From assembly GCA_035550315.1 (NCBI GenBank), contig DASZPL010000056.1, positions 1-64,000 of the forward strand: 64,000 bases of DNA. Direction: 5' to 3'. The stretch is from DASZPL01 sp035550315. Lineage in GTDB: Bacteria > Actinomycetota > Actinomycetes > JAFAQI01. A program made the position numbers and the translations under genes. How positions within the stretch are numbered: position 1 is the stretch's first letter; each line of letters starts with the position of its first letter. Under the pieces are notes generated by a model. It ran no database searches. It was not told where the DNA came from and saw nothing but the letters and a program-made list of their open reading frames with translations. Of this stretch, positions 56,226-64,000 are shown in pieces.

Positions 56226-58889
56226 TCAGCCGGCCTCGCAGCCGACCGAATGCTCGCCGGCGCACTGGTCGGTGCCGCTGCCGCCGTCGATGATGTCGAC
56301 GCCAAGGCCGCCGTCGAGGACGTCGTCACCGCCGAACCCCTCAATGCTGTCGTCACCGGCTCCGCCGTCGATGACGTTCGCGTTCTCGTCGCCCCGCAGC
56401 GTGTCGCCGTACTGCGAGCCGATGATGTTCTCGTCGTCGGCCAGCCGGTCGCCGCCGTCGTAGTGGGCGAAGTTCGTCCGCAGATCGACCGAAACGGCGC
56501 GCGTGGAGTCGGCGAAGCTGATGGTGTCGTCGCCGTCGCCCCCGGCAAGCACGTCGGCGTCGGCGCCACCGATCAAGGTGTCATCACCGGCGCCGCCGGT
56601 GAGCTGGTCGCGGCCGGCGCCGCCGGACAGCGTGTTGTCCGCGTCGTCACCCGTCATCTGGTCGGCGAACCGCGTCCCGATCACGCTCTCGATGCCAGTA
56701 GCCGTGTCGGTGCCGTCGCCGGTCACAGTGCCGGCGGCCAGGTCCGCATTGATGCCTTGCGGCGACGTGCTGTAGTCGAGCGAGTCGACGCCGTCGCCGC
56801 CGTCGTACTTGTCGTCGCCGCCGGACCCGAACAGCGACGCCGACAGCTCGCGGATCCGGTCGTTGCCGGCGTCGCCGTCGACCGTGTCGTTGCCGACCCC
56901 GGGCGACAGCAGGTCGTTGCCGCCGCCGCCGGTCAAGGTGTCGTCGCCGGCCGCGCCGCCGAGGAAGTCGTTGCCGCCGCGGCCGTTCAACGTGTCGTCG
57001 CCGAACCCGCCGTGCAGCGTGTCGGGGCCGTCGCTCCCACTGATGGTGTCGTCGAAGATCGACCCGATGACGCCCTCGAAGTTAAGGACGGTGTCGTTGT
57101 CCTGGCCGGTCGCCGTCCCGGCCTGCAGGTCGACGGTGACGGCGTTCGCCGCGGACTTGAAGCTCAGCGTGTCGGTCCCGTCGCCGCCATCGAGCTGATC
57201 GTTGCCCGGCCCGCCCTTGATGAGGTCATTGCCGCCGAGCCCGTCGACGACGTCGTCGCCGCCGCTGCCGGAGAGGTTGTTGGCGTTCGCGTCACCTTCG
57301 ATGTGGTCGTCGAACAGCGACCCCCCGACGTCGTCGATCGCAGTCAGGTGGTCGGTGCCTTCGCCCGTGGCAACGCCGGAGCCGAGGTCGACGGTGACGC
57401 CGCTGGTGGCGTCGTCGAACGTCACCTTGTCCTCGCCGTACGCCGTGGCCACGATCGCGGGGTCGCCGCCGTCGATCTGGTCATCGCCGGGCCCGCCGTC
57501 GATGGTGTCGTCACCGCTGCCGCCGAGCACGACGTCGTCGCCGGCTTCGGCATTGATGACATCGTCGCCGCCGTCGCCGGACAACCGGTTCGCGCCGTCG
57601 TCGCCGGTGATGGTGTCCGCCGATGAGGAGCCGACGACGTTCTCGATCGAGCTGAAGGTGGTGTCGCCGAGCCCGTGGGCGACCCCGAGCCGCAGATCGA
57701 TGGCCGCACCGCCACGCACGAACGAGCCGTCGTAGCTGATCGTGTCGGAGCCGTCGCCGCCGTCGATCTGCTGGTTGCCGGGCGCGACGACGAAGGTGTC
57801 GTCCCCGCCCCGCCCGTTGTCGATGTCGTTGCAACCGCCCGAGACCAGGAAGCAGCCGATCGATCGGAAGGTGTTGGCGCCGTCGTCACCGTTGAGCACG
57901 TTGTCGTGCGGGCTGTCCGCGGTCACCGACTCGATGCCGGCGAGCGTGTCGCGGCCATCGCCGGTCGATCGGCCGGCCGCGAGGTCGACGGCAACGCCGC
58001 CGGAGAGGTAGCGGCTGCGCGACAGGATCACCGTGTCAGAGCCAGGCCCGCCGTCGATGCGGTCGTCTCCCCGTGTCGGCATCTGCCCGGGCTGGCAGCT
58101 GAGGCACGGGTCGTCTCCCTCGAGGGTGTCGTCCCCCGTGCCGCCGATGAGCCGGTCGTCGCTGGCGCCGCCGAAGACCCGGTCGTTCCCCGAGCCGCCG
58201 GCGGCGACATCGCGACCGTCACCGCCGCGGACGAAGTCGTCGTCGGCTCCGCCGTCGATCCGGTCGCGGCCGGCCCCACCGTCGAGCGAGTCCTGGCCCG
58301 CAGCGCCCGTGACGACGTCGCGGCCGGTCCCGCCGGCGATCACGTCGTCGCCGGCGTCGCCAGCCATCGCGTCATCACCGTGGCCGCCGCGCAGCTGGTC
58401 GGAGTCGTCACCGCCGCTGAGTACGTCGTCACCGCTGTCGCCGGCAAGGAAGTCGTTGCCGCTGCCACCGTCGATCCGATCGTTGCCGCTGCCGCCGGTG
58501 AGGCGGTCATCGCCGGAGCGGCCGTCGATGACATCGACCCCGTGGTTGCCGGCGATCTGGTCGTTGCCGCTGCCGCCGCTGACCCGGTCGTCGCCGGTGC
58601 TGGCATGCACGTGGTCGTCGCCACTGCCGGTGCAGATCAGGTCGTTACCGGCGCCGCCGAAGACGGTGTCGTCGCCACCGAACGTCACGATGACGTCGTT
58701 GCCTGCCGTCCCGACGATGTCGTCGTCCTTCGACGTCCCGAGGATGGTCGCGTGGTGGCCGAAGCAGCTGGCCGTGACGGTCGCGGCCGCCGCCGTGGGG
58801 GAGGTGAACGAGACGAACGCGCCGACGGTCAGCAGCGCGAGCGGGCCGGCGAGCGGCCGACGGATGATTGCGGTGAGGTCCATGGCCAT
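56226..58889 (-). CDS. RTX-type calcium-binding secreted protein, long
   Basis: 887 residues. Signal peptide (GPLALLTVGAFVSFTSPTAA). Multiple blocks of beta-roll nonapeptides (GGSGNDQIAGNHGVDVIDGR, GGAGDDVIAGGTGRDVVTGA) separated by recurring spacers of the type ATSGVTVDLGSGVATGEGTD. C-terminus DQCAGEHSVGCEAG matches the shorter paralogue. Calcium in the cell exterior would order the rolls; role as adhesin, surface layer or matrix protein is possible. No enzyme domain is seen. Confidence 0.9.
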   Translation of the reverse strand: MAMDLTAIIRRPLAGPLALLTVGAFVSFTSPTAAAATVTASCFGHHATILGTSKDDDIVGTAGNDVIVTFGGDDTVFGGAGNDLICTGSGDDHVHASTGDDRVSGGSGNDQIAGNHGVDVIDGRSGDDRLTGGSGNDRIDGGSGNDFLAGDSGDDVLSGGDDSDQLRGGHGDDAMAGDAGDDVIAGGTGRDVVTGAAGQDSLDGGAGRDRIDGGADDDFVRGGDGRDVAAGGSGNDRVFGGASDDRLIGGTGDDTLEGDDPCLSCQPGQMPTRGDDRIDGGPGSDTVILSRSRYLSGGVAVDLAAGRSTGDGRDTLAGIESVTADSPHDNVLNGDDGANTFRSIGCFLVSGGCNDIDNGRGGDDTFVVAPGNQQIDGGDGSDTISYDGSFVRGGAAIDLRLGVAHGLGDTTFSSIENVVGSSSADTITGDDGANRLSGDGGDDVINAEAGDDVVLGGSGDDTIDGGPGDDQIDGGDPAIVATAYGEDKVTFDDATSGVTVDLGSGVATGEGTDHLTAIDDVGGSLFDDHIEGDANANNLSGSGGDDVVDGLGGNDLIKGGPGNDQLDGGDGTDTLSFKSAANAVTVDLQAGTATGQDNDTVLNFEGVIGSIFDDTISGSDGPDTLHGGFGDDTLNGRGGNDFLGGAAGDDTLTGGGGNDLLSPGVGNDTVDGDAGNDRIRELSASLFGSGGDDKYDGGDGVDSLDYSTSPQGINADLAAGTVTGDGTDTATGIESVIGTRFADQMTGDDADNTLSGGAGRDQLTGGAGDDTLIGGADADVLAGGDGDDTISFADSTRAVSVDLRTNFAHYDGGDRLADDENIIGSQYGDTLRGDENANVIDGGAGDDSIEGFGGDDVLDGGLGVDIIDGGSGTDQCAGEHSVGCEAG

Positions 58890-58932
58890 TCAACGCCGCA
58901 CAAGCGGCGATGGTTGACAGCCATTTCGAAGT

Positions 58933-59847
58933 TCAGCCGGACAGCTGCGGCGCCACCTCGGCGGCGATCACGTCGAGATGGTCGAGGTCGGCGAGGCCGA
59001 GCACCTGCAGGAACAGTCGCGTGGCGCCGAGTTCGGCGAACCGGCCGATCTGATCGACGACCTGGTCCGGCGTCCCGAACAGCGGCGGCTGGTGACCGAT
59101 CGCCGCCGCTCGCCGCTTCGCCTCGGCATCGGTGCGGCCACACGCCACGGTCTGCGCCGCCGAGAACGTCAGCGCGTCGGACGGCCGGCCGGCGGCGGGG
59201 AGCGCGTCGCGAACCCGCTGGAAGGCGGTCCCGGTCTCGGTGACGTCGGCGAACGGGACGTTGAACTCGTCCGCGAACCGGGCGGCCAGCTCGGGCGTCC
59301 GCGTCTTGCCAAGCCCCCCGACGATTACCGGCGGATGCGGTGACTGCGCCGGCTTCGGCAGCGCCGGCGAGTTGCGCAACTGGTAGTGCTCGCCGTCGAA
59401 GCTGTAGCGGTCGCCGGTCGGCGTGCGCCACAGCCCGGTGATGATCTCGAGCTGCTCGGCCAGCCGGTCGAACCGCTCGCCGATCGGCGGGAACGGGATG
59501 CCGTAGGCGTGATGCTCGTCGTCGAACCAGCCAGCACCGAGGCCGAGCTCGACCCGACCACCGCTCATCTGGTCGACCTGCGCGACGGTGATGGCGAGGA
59601 CGCCGGGCAGCCGGAACGTCGCGGACGTGACCAGCGTGCCCAACCGGAGCCGGTCGGTCTGCGTCGCGAGCGCCGCCAGCGTCGCCCACGCGTCGGTCGG
59701 CCCGGGAAGCCCGTCGCCGGCCATCGTCAGGTAGTGATCGCTGCGGAAGAATCCGTCGAATCCGAGCTGCTCGGCGTGCCGCGCGACCGCGAGCAACTCG
59801 TCGTACGACGCACCGAACTGCGGCTCCGTGAACACAACCAAACGCAT
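58933..59847 (-). CDS. LLM-class F420-dependent oxidoreductase
   Basis: 304 residues from ATG 59847. TIM-barrel luciferase-like fold: QLGFDGFFRSDHYLTMAGDG, LRLGTLVTSATFRLPGVLAI, SGGRVELGLGAGWFDDEHHA, PPVIVGGLGKTRTPELAARF. These match the actinobacterial LLM F420 family. Substrate unknown. Divergent from the acyl-CoA ligase, sharing the 80-base promoter with a palindromic operator at 59891. Confidence 0.9.
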   Translation of the reverse strand: MRLVVFTEPQFGASYDELLAVARHAEQLGFDGFFRSDHYLTMAGDGLPGPTDAWATLAALATQTDRLRLGTLVTSATFRLPGVLAITVAQVDQMSGGRVELGLGAGWFDDEHHAYGIPFPPIGERFDRLAEQLEIITGLWRTPTGDRYSFDGEHYQLRNSPALPKPAQSPHPPVIVGGLGKTRTPELAARFADEFNVPFADVTETGTAFQRVRDALPAAGRPSDALTFSAAQTVACGRTDAEAKRRAAAIGHQPPLFGTPDQVVDQIGRFAELGATRLFLQVLGLADLDHLDVIAAEVAPQLSG

Positions 59848-59890
59848 CACCGCAGTCCAGCACATGCCGCTGATCGCCGATGGTTGCGAC

Positions 59891-59908
59891 CCTGACGTTG
59901 GCGTCAGG
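59891..59908. promoter_or_regulatory. CCTGACG-N4-CGTCAGG operator between divergent genes
   Basis: CCTGACGTTGGCGTCAGG: perfect 7-bp arms around TTGG, 44 bases from the oxidoreductase start and 20 bases before the ligase GTG. Core identical to the motif before the thiolase. Confidence 0.65.
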
Positions 59909-59927
59909 GAACCGCTACGGTGCGCGG

Positions 59928-61361
59928 GTGGCACCGTCGCTCGACCTGCGCACGGTCGCGGACGACCTGCTGGTCCGGTCGCCGGACAGCCTCGCGATCG
60001 TCGACCCCGGCGGGTCATGGACGTACGACGAGCTACGCGCGCGCATCCTCGCGACCGCCGCCGGGCTGCGCGCCGCCGGGGTCAACGCCAGCGAGCAAGT
60101 GGCGCTGGTCGCGCCGCCCGGCAGATTGGCGCTCGCGACCACCCTCGCCGCGTTTCGGGTCGGCGCCACGATCGCGCCGATGAATCCGCGATTCTCGCCA
60201 GGCGAGCTCGCCGAGCTGGCCGGTCTGCCCGGCGTCCGTCCCGCGGCGGTGGTCGCAGACGACGAGCACGCCACCGCCGCCGCGGCGGTCGCGCCGATCG
60301 TGTTGCGCGAGGACCTGATGGCGGTCACCGGCGGTGACACCGCGCCGGCGAGCGACACGGCAGCGGACGGAGCGTTGCTGTTCACCAGCGGCACGACCGG
60401 GCGGCCGAAGCCGGTGCCGGTGCCGCGGGCGACACTCACCGCACGGCTCGCGGCGTACGTCGAACCGCGGGCCCGGCAGACCCGGATGTTGTGCGTGCCG
60501 ATCCACCACGTCGGCGGGTTCCTCGGCGCGCTGGTCACGCTGGTCGGCGGCCACAGGATGGTGGTGCAGCCGCGGTTCGACGCCGGCGAGTGGCTGCGGC
60601 TGGTGGAGGCGCATCGGGTGCAGTCGACCTTCGTCGTACCGACCATGTTGGCGCGCATCCTCGACCACCCGGGTCTGCCGGCCACCGACCTGTCCAGCCT
60701 GACCACGGTCACGTACGGCGCGAGCCCGATGCCCGACGACCTGCTCGCGCGGGTCGCCGAGGCGCTGCCCGGAGTCGGCCTGGTCAACACGTTCGGGCAG
60801 ACGGAGACGCTCGGCGGCGTGACGCTGTCGACGCCGGCCGACGCCGTCCATCCGGTGCACCGCAAGTCGGTCGGGCGGTTGGTCCCCGGCGTGAAGATCC
60901 GGATCGTCGAGCCCGGGACCGACGACGCGGTCGCGGACGGCGCGGTCGGTGAGCTGCTCGTCCACTCGCCGCAGAACGTCGTCGACGGCTGGCTCCGCAC
61001 CGGCGATCTCGTCCGGATGGACGCCGACGGCTACCTCTATCCGGAAGGCCGGCTCTCCGACACGATCAACCGCGGCGGGGAGAAGTTCGGCCCAGTGGAG
61101 GTCGAGGCGGCGCTCCGGACGCATCCGCTGGTCCACGACTGCGCAGTCGCCGGCGTGCCCGACCCCGAGGTGAACGAGCGGGTGGGCGCCGTCGTAGTGA
61201 CCAAGGGGCCGGTCACGACCGACGAGCTGCGGGAGTGGTGCGCAGCGCGAATCGCGCGCTACAAGGCGCCGGAGCTGGTCGTCTTCGCCGACCAGGTCCC
61301 GCTGACCGACCTGGGCAAGGTCGACCGCAAGGCGGTCGTCGCGATGGTGAGGGAGGGCTGA
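59928..61361 (+). CDS. Acyl-CoA ligase (AMP-binding enzyme)
   Basis: 477 residues from GTG 59928. P-loop ALLFTSGTTGRPKPVPVPRA, TYGASPMPDDLL, NTFGQTETLGGVTLS, WLRTGDLVRMDADGYLYPEG and C-terminal catalytic Lys in LTDLGKVDRKAVV. It activates an organic acid with CoA. GTG was preferred to an in-frame start near 59880 because the latter would lie before the operator. It is followed 1 base later by the next gene. Confidence 0.88.
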   Translation: MAPSLDLRTVADDLLVRSPDSLAIVDPGGSWTYDELRARILATAAGLRAAGVNASEQVALVAPPGRLALATTLAAFRVGATIAPMNPRFSPGELAELAGLPGVRPAAVVADDEHATAAAAVAPIVLREDLMAVTGGDTAPASDTAADGALLFTSGTTGRPKPVPVPRATLTARLAAYVEPRARQTRMLCVPIHHVGGFLGALVTLVGGHRMVVQPRFDAGEWLRLVEAHRVQSTFVVPTMLARILDHPGLPATDLSSLTTVTYGASPMPDDLLARVAEALPGVGLVNTFGQTETLGGVTLSTPADAVHPVHRKSVGRLVPGVKIRIVEPGTDDAVADGAVGELLVHSPQNVVDGWLRTGDLVRMDADGYLYPEGRLSDTINRGGEKFGPVEVEAALRTHPLVHDCAVAGVPDPEVNERVGAVVVTKGPVTTDELREWCAARIARYKAPELVVFADQVPLTDLGKVDRKAVVAMVREG

Positions 61362-61362
61362 C

Positions 61363-62064
61363 GTGCTCTACGTCCACGAGGTGCACGAGGTCATCGGCCA
61401 GCACGAGGACGCCTTCGAGGCGGCCATCCGGGATGGCTGGATGCCGATGCTCGCCAAGGAGGACGACGCCCGGCTGCTCTGGTACTGCGTGCACGTCCAC
61501 GGCACCGGCCCGGCGTACCACGTCATCACCATCACGGCGGTCCGCGACGGCGCGGCGTGGGAGCGGCTGGCACGCCGGCTGCATCGCGGCGACCTGCAGG
61601 ACTGGCAGACCGAGCTGGACGGATTTCGCCACGGCGTCACGTCGAGCGTCATGATCCCCGTGCCGTGGTCGCCAATGCAGGGGGTCGACTTCGCGGCCAT
61701 CCCCACGACACCGCAAGAGCACGAGCCCGTGCTCTACATGGAGGACACCGGCTGGCCGCACGCCGCGTTGGCGGACTACGTCGACTTCTGGGGCACCGGC
61801 TATCACACACCGATGCAGGCCCGGCCGAAGGACCAGCGGTTGCTCGACATCGAGTTGTGCTTCCAGCCGGCTTACGGCGCCGGCCGTCGCAAGGAGGCGG
61901 TGCTGTGGCAGCGGGTGTGTGACAACGACCGGCTGCTGCAACTACTCGTCACCGAGACTGCACCAGAGCTGAAGCAACCGGGGATGTTCATGCACGACGC
62001 GTTGGCGTTCCGCAACCAGTGGCGCAGTCGACTGTTGCGCACGGCGCCGTGGTCGCCGCTCTAG
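61363..62064 (+). CDS. Hypothetical protein coupled to acyl-CoA ligase
   Basis: 233 residues from GTG 61363, one base after the ligase stop. Two related halves: VHEVHEVIGQHEDAFEAAIR with LLWYCVHVHGTGPAYHVITI, and a later half with MQARPKDQRLLDIELCFQPA and EAVLWQRVCDNDRLLQLLVT. This pattern of ferredoxin-like alpha/beta halves resembles EthD or NIPSNAP-type dimeric barrels, but I cannot place it. Probably acts in the same catabolic pathway as the ligase. Confidence 0.65.
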   Translation: MLYVHEVHEVIGQHEDAFEAAIRDGWMPMLAKEDDARLLWYCVHVHGTGPAYHVITITAVRDGAAWERLARRLHRGDLQDWQTELDGFRHGVTSSVMIPVPWSPMQGVDFAAIPTTPQEHEPVLYMEDTGWPHAALADYVDFWGTGYHTPMQARPKDQRLLDIELCFQPAYGAGRRKEAVLWQRVCDNDRLLQLLVTETAPELKQPGMFMHDALAFRNQWRSRLLRTAPWSPL

Positions 62065-62071
62065 CAACCTG

Positions 62072-62626
62072 CTAGCTGCTGCCTGTGACGGTTGCGACCA
62101 CCGTCCGGAATCGCTTGGGCACGCGACCGAGCAGGTCACTTTGCTGGCTGACGGCCTGTGCCAGGTCCTGGATCCCGCGCTGCACCGAGCCACTCCTCGT
62201 CTCAAGCAGCCCGAGGTTGAAGTACGCCGATGGAGCGTGCGGCTGCAGCGCGATGATGCGGCGGTAGATGTCGATCGCGGTCGCCGGGTCCGTGCGCTGG
62301 TAGATCGTCGCCTGGTTGTAAAGCGCGGGCACGTAGTTGGGGTGCGCGGTGAGCGCCGCGCCGTACTCAGCGAGCGCCGTACTGTCGTCGCCTTGCTGCT
62401 GCGCGATGACACCGAGGTCGTAGTGGGCCACGTAGTTGCTCGGCTGCGCCGCGATCACGTGCTGGTAGAGCTGCTTTGCCGCGGCGAGCTGGCCCTGGTG
62501 TTGAAGCTGCAGTGCCGCCGCCAACGTCGACGCCTGGCTGTTGCCGTCGCTCCCCCCGCAGGCAGCCATCGCCACGCAACCCGACGCCACCAGCGCGGCC
62601 AGCGACGTCGCGCGGTTTCGATGCAC
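62072..62626 (-). CDS. TPR-repeat lipoprotein
   Basis: 184 residues. Lipobox VAMAACGG gives a lipid-anchored exterior protein. About four TPR units follow (LQLQHQGQLAAAKQLYQHVI; YVAHYDLGVIAQQQGDDSTA; YVPALYNQATIYQRTDPATA; SAYFNLGLLETRSGSVQRGI). A scaffold for protein contacts; partner unknown. Convergent with the hypothetical at 61363. Confidence 0.8.
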   Translation of the reverse strand: MHRNRATSLAALVASGCVAMAACGGSDGNSQASTLAAALQLQHQGQLAAAKQLYQHVIAAQPSNYVAHYDLGVIAQQQGDDSTALAEYGAALTAHPNYVPALYNQATIYQRTDPATAIDIYRRIIALQPHAPSAYFNLGLLETRSGSVQRGIQDLAQAVSQQSDLLGRVPKRFRTVVATVTGSS

Positions 62627-62653
62627 CCGACCTCCCGCTGCGAATCTAATGTG

Positions 62654-63631
62654 TTACCGCGGCAGGCTGAGCTCGACGGTCGCGGTGAGGTGGTTGCCCA
62701 GGTCGCTGTCGGCACGCACGCCCACCTCGACCCAGCGGTCCTCACCGTCAACCGTGTTCTTCACGACCCGGCCCCGAAACCGCAATGGCTTGCCCGGGAC
62801 GGCCGGGGCGCCGAGCCGGGTCGAGATCCGGCGTACCTGCGAGTCGGGACCCGACCAGTCGGTGACGTAGCGCGACACGTAGCCGTTGCTGGTCAGGATG
62901 TTCATAAAGATGTCCGGCGCTCCCTGGGCGCGCGCGTAGTCGCGGTCGTGGTGGACCGGCATGAAGTCGCGGGACGCGATCGCGCCCGCCACGATCACGG
63001 TTGCGGTGACATCGAGGTCGAACGGCGGCAGCTCCTCGCCGGCCGGCGTCTCCGCCGTGGCGCCCTTGGCGGCGCGGTCGCCTCGGCGCTCGGGCGGCGG
63101 CCCGGGCGCGAACTTGTAGACGGTGAACAGCTGGTTGCCGACCGCCCGGCCGTCGGCGTCACAGAACCGGTGCGACCAGCTAATGAAGTAGCCCTGCCCG
63201 AGTCCGGTGTGTTTGCGCTCCGACACCGACTCGAACGTGGTGTCCGAGCTGATGACGTCGCCGAGGCGGAGATAGCGGTCGAAGGTCAGCACGGTGTTAG
63301 TCGCGAGCGTGCCGACGTAGCCGGCGTCGGCGAGCAGGGTCAACGGACTGTCGGCGCCAACCTCGCCGGCCGCGCCGCCCCGCGCGGCGATACCCGCGAT
63401 GGTCGGGCGGCCCATCGTCCAGGTCTGCAGCATTGCCGGCGGCGCCACCACCTCCCCGAACCGGGTCAGCGCGGCACGCTCTTCGTCGTACGCCGCGTTG
63501 CGATCGTCCAGCGCGTCGACCCAGTGGCGAATCATCGGGAGGTTCACAGGGTCCGGCGCGACCGACGGACCGGACGAGCCCATCGGCTGGCCGACCTTCG
63601 CGAGCACCTGGTCGCGCAGCTCGTCGCTCAC
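62654..63631 (-). CDS. MaoC-like dehydratase/hydratase, two hot-dog domains
   Basis: 325 residues. The N-terminal hot-dog part (about 1-165, ending in YFISWSHRFCDADGRAVGNQ then LFTVYKF) is of the MaoC_dehydratas_N/FAS1-like type; the C-terminal MaoC domain has catalytic Asp/His in AIASRDFMPVHHDRDYARAQ then GAPDIFMNIL. Such didomain proteins hydrate enoyl-CoA; the sterol enzymes ChsH1/ChsH2 and SCPx-type thiolase partners are relatives. This fits the thiolase and dehydrogenase at 51.6-54 kb. Confidence 0.87.
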   Translation of the reverse strand: MSDELRDQVLAKVGQPMGSSGPSVAPDPVNLPMIRHWVDALDDRNAAYDEERAALTRFGEVVAPPAMLQTWTMGRPTIAGIAARGGAAGEVGADSPLTLLADAGYVGTLATNTVLTFDRYLRLGDVISSDTTFESVSERKHTGLGQGYFISWSHRFCDADGRAVGNQLFTVYKFAPGPPPERRGDRAAKGATAETPAGEELPPFDLDVTATVIVAGAIASRDFMPVHHDRDYARAQGAPDIFMNILTSNGYVSRYVTDWSGPDSQVRRISTRLGAPAVPGKPLRFRGRVVKNTVDGEDRWVEVGVRADSDLGNHLTATVELSLPR

Positions 63632-63679
63632 GCCATCACCTCATCACGAAGCCGCACTCGCCGTGGTTACCGTGACCGC

Positions 63680-64000
63680 GTGCAGTTAGAGCGCGGGATG
63701 GCGGGCGCGATCCCCTACGCCGCGACCGGCTCGGGAGACCCGATCGTCGCCCTGGCCGGGCTGTGGCCGACGATCGGCGTCGAGAGTGATCGGCTCGTGC
63801 GCGGAACGCTGGCGCCGTTGCGCAGGCTGGCCGCCAGCCGCCGCCTGGTGGTCTTCAATCGTCGCGCGAACCTGCCGACCGGCCTCACCATGAGTGATCT
63901 CGCGGCGGAGTACGCCGATGACATCCGCACGGAGTTCGGCGCACCCGTCGATCTCGTAGGCGCCTCGACCGGCGGAAGCATCGCCCAGCAACTCGCCGCC
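63680..64000 (+). CDS. Alpha/beta hydrolase, 3' end beyond window
   Basis: 107 residues visible from GTG 63680 (48 bases after the divergent MaoC start). VALAGLWPTIGVESDRLV, RLVVFNRRANLPTG and nucleophile elbow DLVGASTGGSIAQQLAA (Ser in GAS-TG-G) identify an alpha/beta hydrolase. The acid and His lie outside the window. Substrate unknown. Confidence 0.8.
   Translation, partial: MQLERGMAGAIPYAATGSGDPIVALAGLWPTIGVESDRLVRGTLAPLRRLAASRRLVVFNRRANLPTGLTMSDLAAEYADDIRTEFGAPVDLVGASTGGSIAQQLAA

Noticed and set aside
56010..59243. Long plus-strand open frames opposite the RTX genes
   Set aside because: Their Val/Ala-rich repetitive text is the reverse reading of the GGXGXD repeats; the minus-strand proteins have signal peptides and family motifs.

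Overview
The window is high-GC DNA with frequent GTG starts, many 4-base ATGA/GTGA gene overlaps, Wbl (WhiB-like) regulators, an Rpf, an F420-type oxidoreductase and c-di-AMP riboswitches. Together these point to an actinomycete (Actinomycetota). Gene order resembles a Mycobacterium/Frankiales relative, but I cannot name a genus.

Layout. (1) 1-17.6 kb is a conserved actinobacterial core block whose order follows Mycobacterium tuberculosis Rv3671c-Rv3683: marP, CoA NUDIX hydrolase, TlpA lipoprotein, nth, small membrane protein, crp, MBL hydrolase, RidA, two ArsA/Get3 ATPases, wblA/whiB4, ponA2 and a phosphoesterase. A 1174-residue adenylate cyclase/ATPase/TPR protein, a second NUDIX protein and another Wbl are present as well. 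(2) 17.5-25.2 kb is accessory DNA at the 3' end of tRNA-Pro(CGG). The 22-bp tRNA 3' end recurs at 22534 (exact) and 25148 (one mismatch), each time near GGTCAC repeats with 12-bp spacing, so I read it as two tandem integrated elements. The first carries a frameshifted tyrosine integrase, an excisionase, an HTH regulator, a VapBC-type toxin-antitoxin pair and a broken ECF sigma/anti-sigma-like pair. The second, visibly richer in A/T, carries two unrecognised secreted proteins. (3) 25.2-31 kb is core again: asd, lysC with an internal beta-subunit start, recR, ebfC, dnaX, SRP RNA and tRNA-Ser. (4) 31-36 kb holds rpf under a c-di-AMP riboswitch with a Crp-type site upstream, a KimA-like permease and a truncated KdpD-like kinase with a KdpE-like regulator. 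(5) 35.7-42.5 kb holds an acyl-CoA ligase/P450/carotenoid-type membrane protein operon, a secreted GH31 glycosidase and tRNA-Ser(CGA). (6) 42.5-47.5 kb has tadA with two companion proteins, then sulfite reductase, a Cys leader peptide, APS reductase and a CbiX chelatase. (7) 47.5-50 kb has an AbiEi/DUF559-like protein bracketed by two related palindromic repeats, and a NlpC/P60 peptidase under a second c-di-AMP riboswitch. (8) 50-64 kb has a phospholipase C-like enzyme, acyl-CoA dehydrogenase, thiolase, two RTX calcium-binding proteins, an F420-type oxidoreductase, an acyl-CoA ligase, a MaoC hydratase and the start of an alpha/beta hydrolase, i.e. lipid or sterol catabolism plus secreted proteins.

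How parts may work together (inference). The cyclase, Crp and a GTGA-N6-TCAC site before rpf suggest a cAMP input to wall remodelling. Two c-di-AMP riboswitches on wall hydrolases, next to a K+ permease and a Kdp-type two-component pair, suggest a turgor/cell-wall circuit. A shared CTGACG-N4-CGTCAG palindrome lies before the thiolase operon and in the divergent oxidoreductase/ligase promoter, suggesting one regulon. Three families of intergenic palindromes are present, and one copy is translated inside dnaX.
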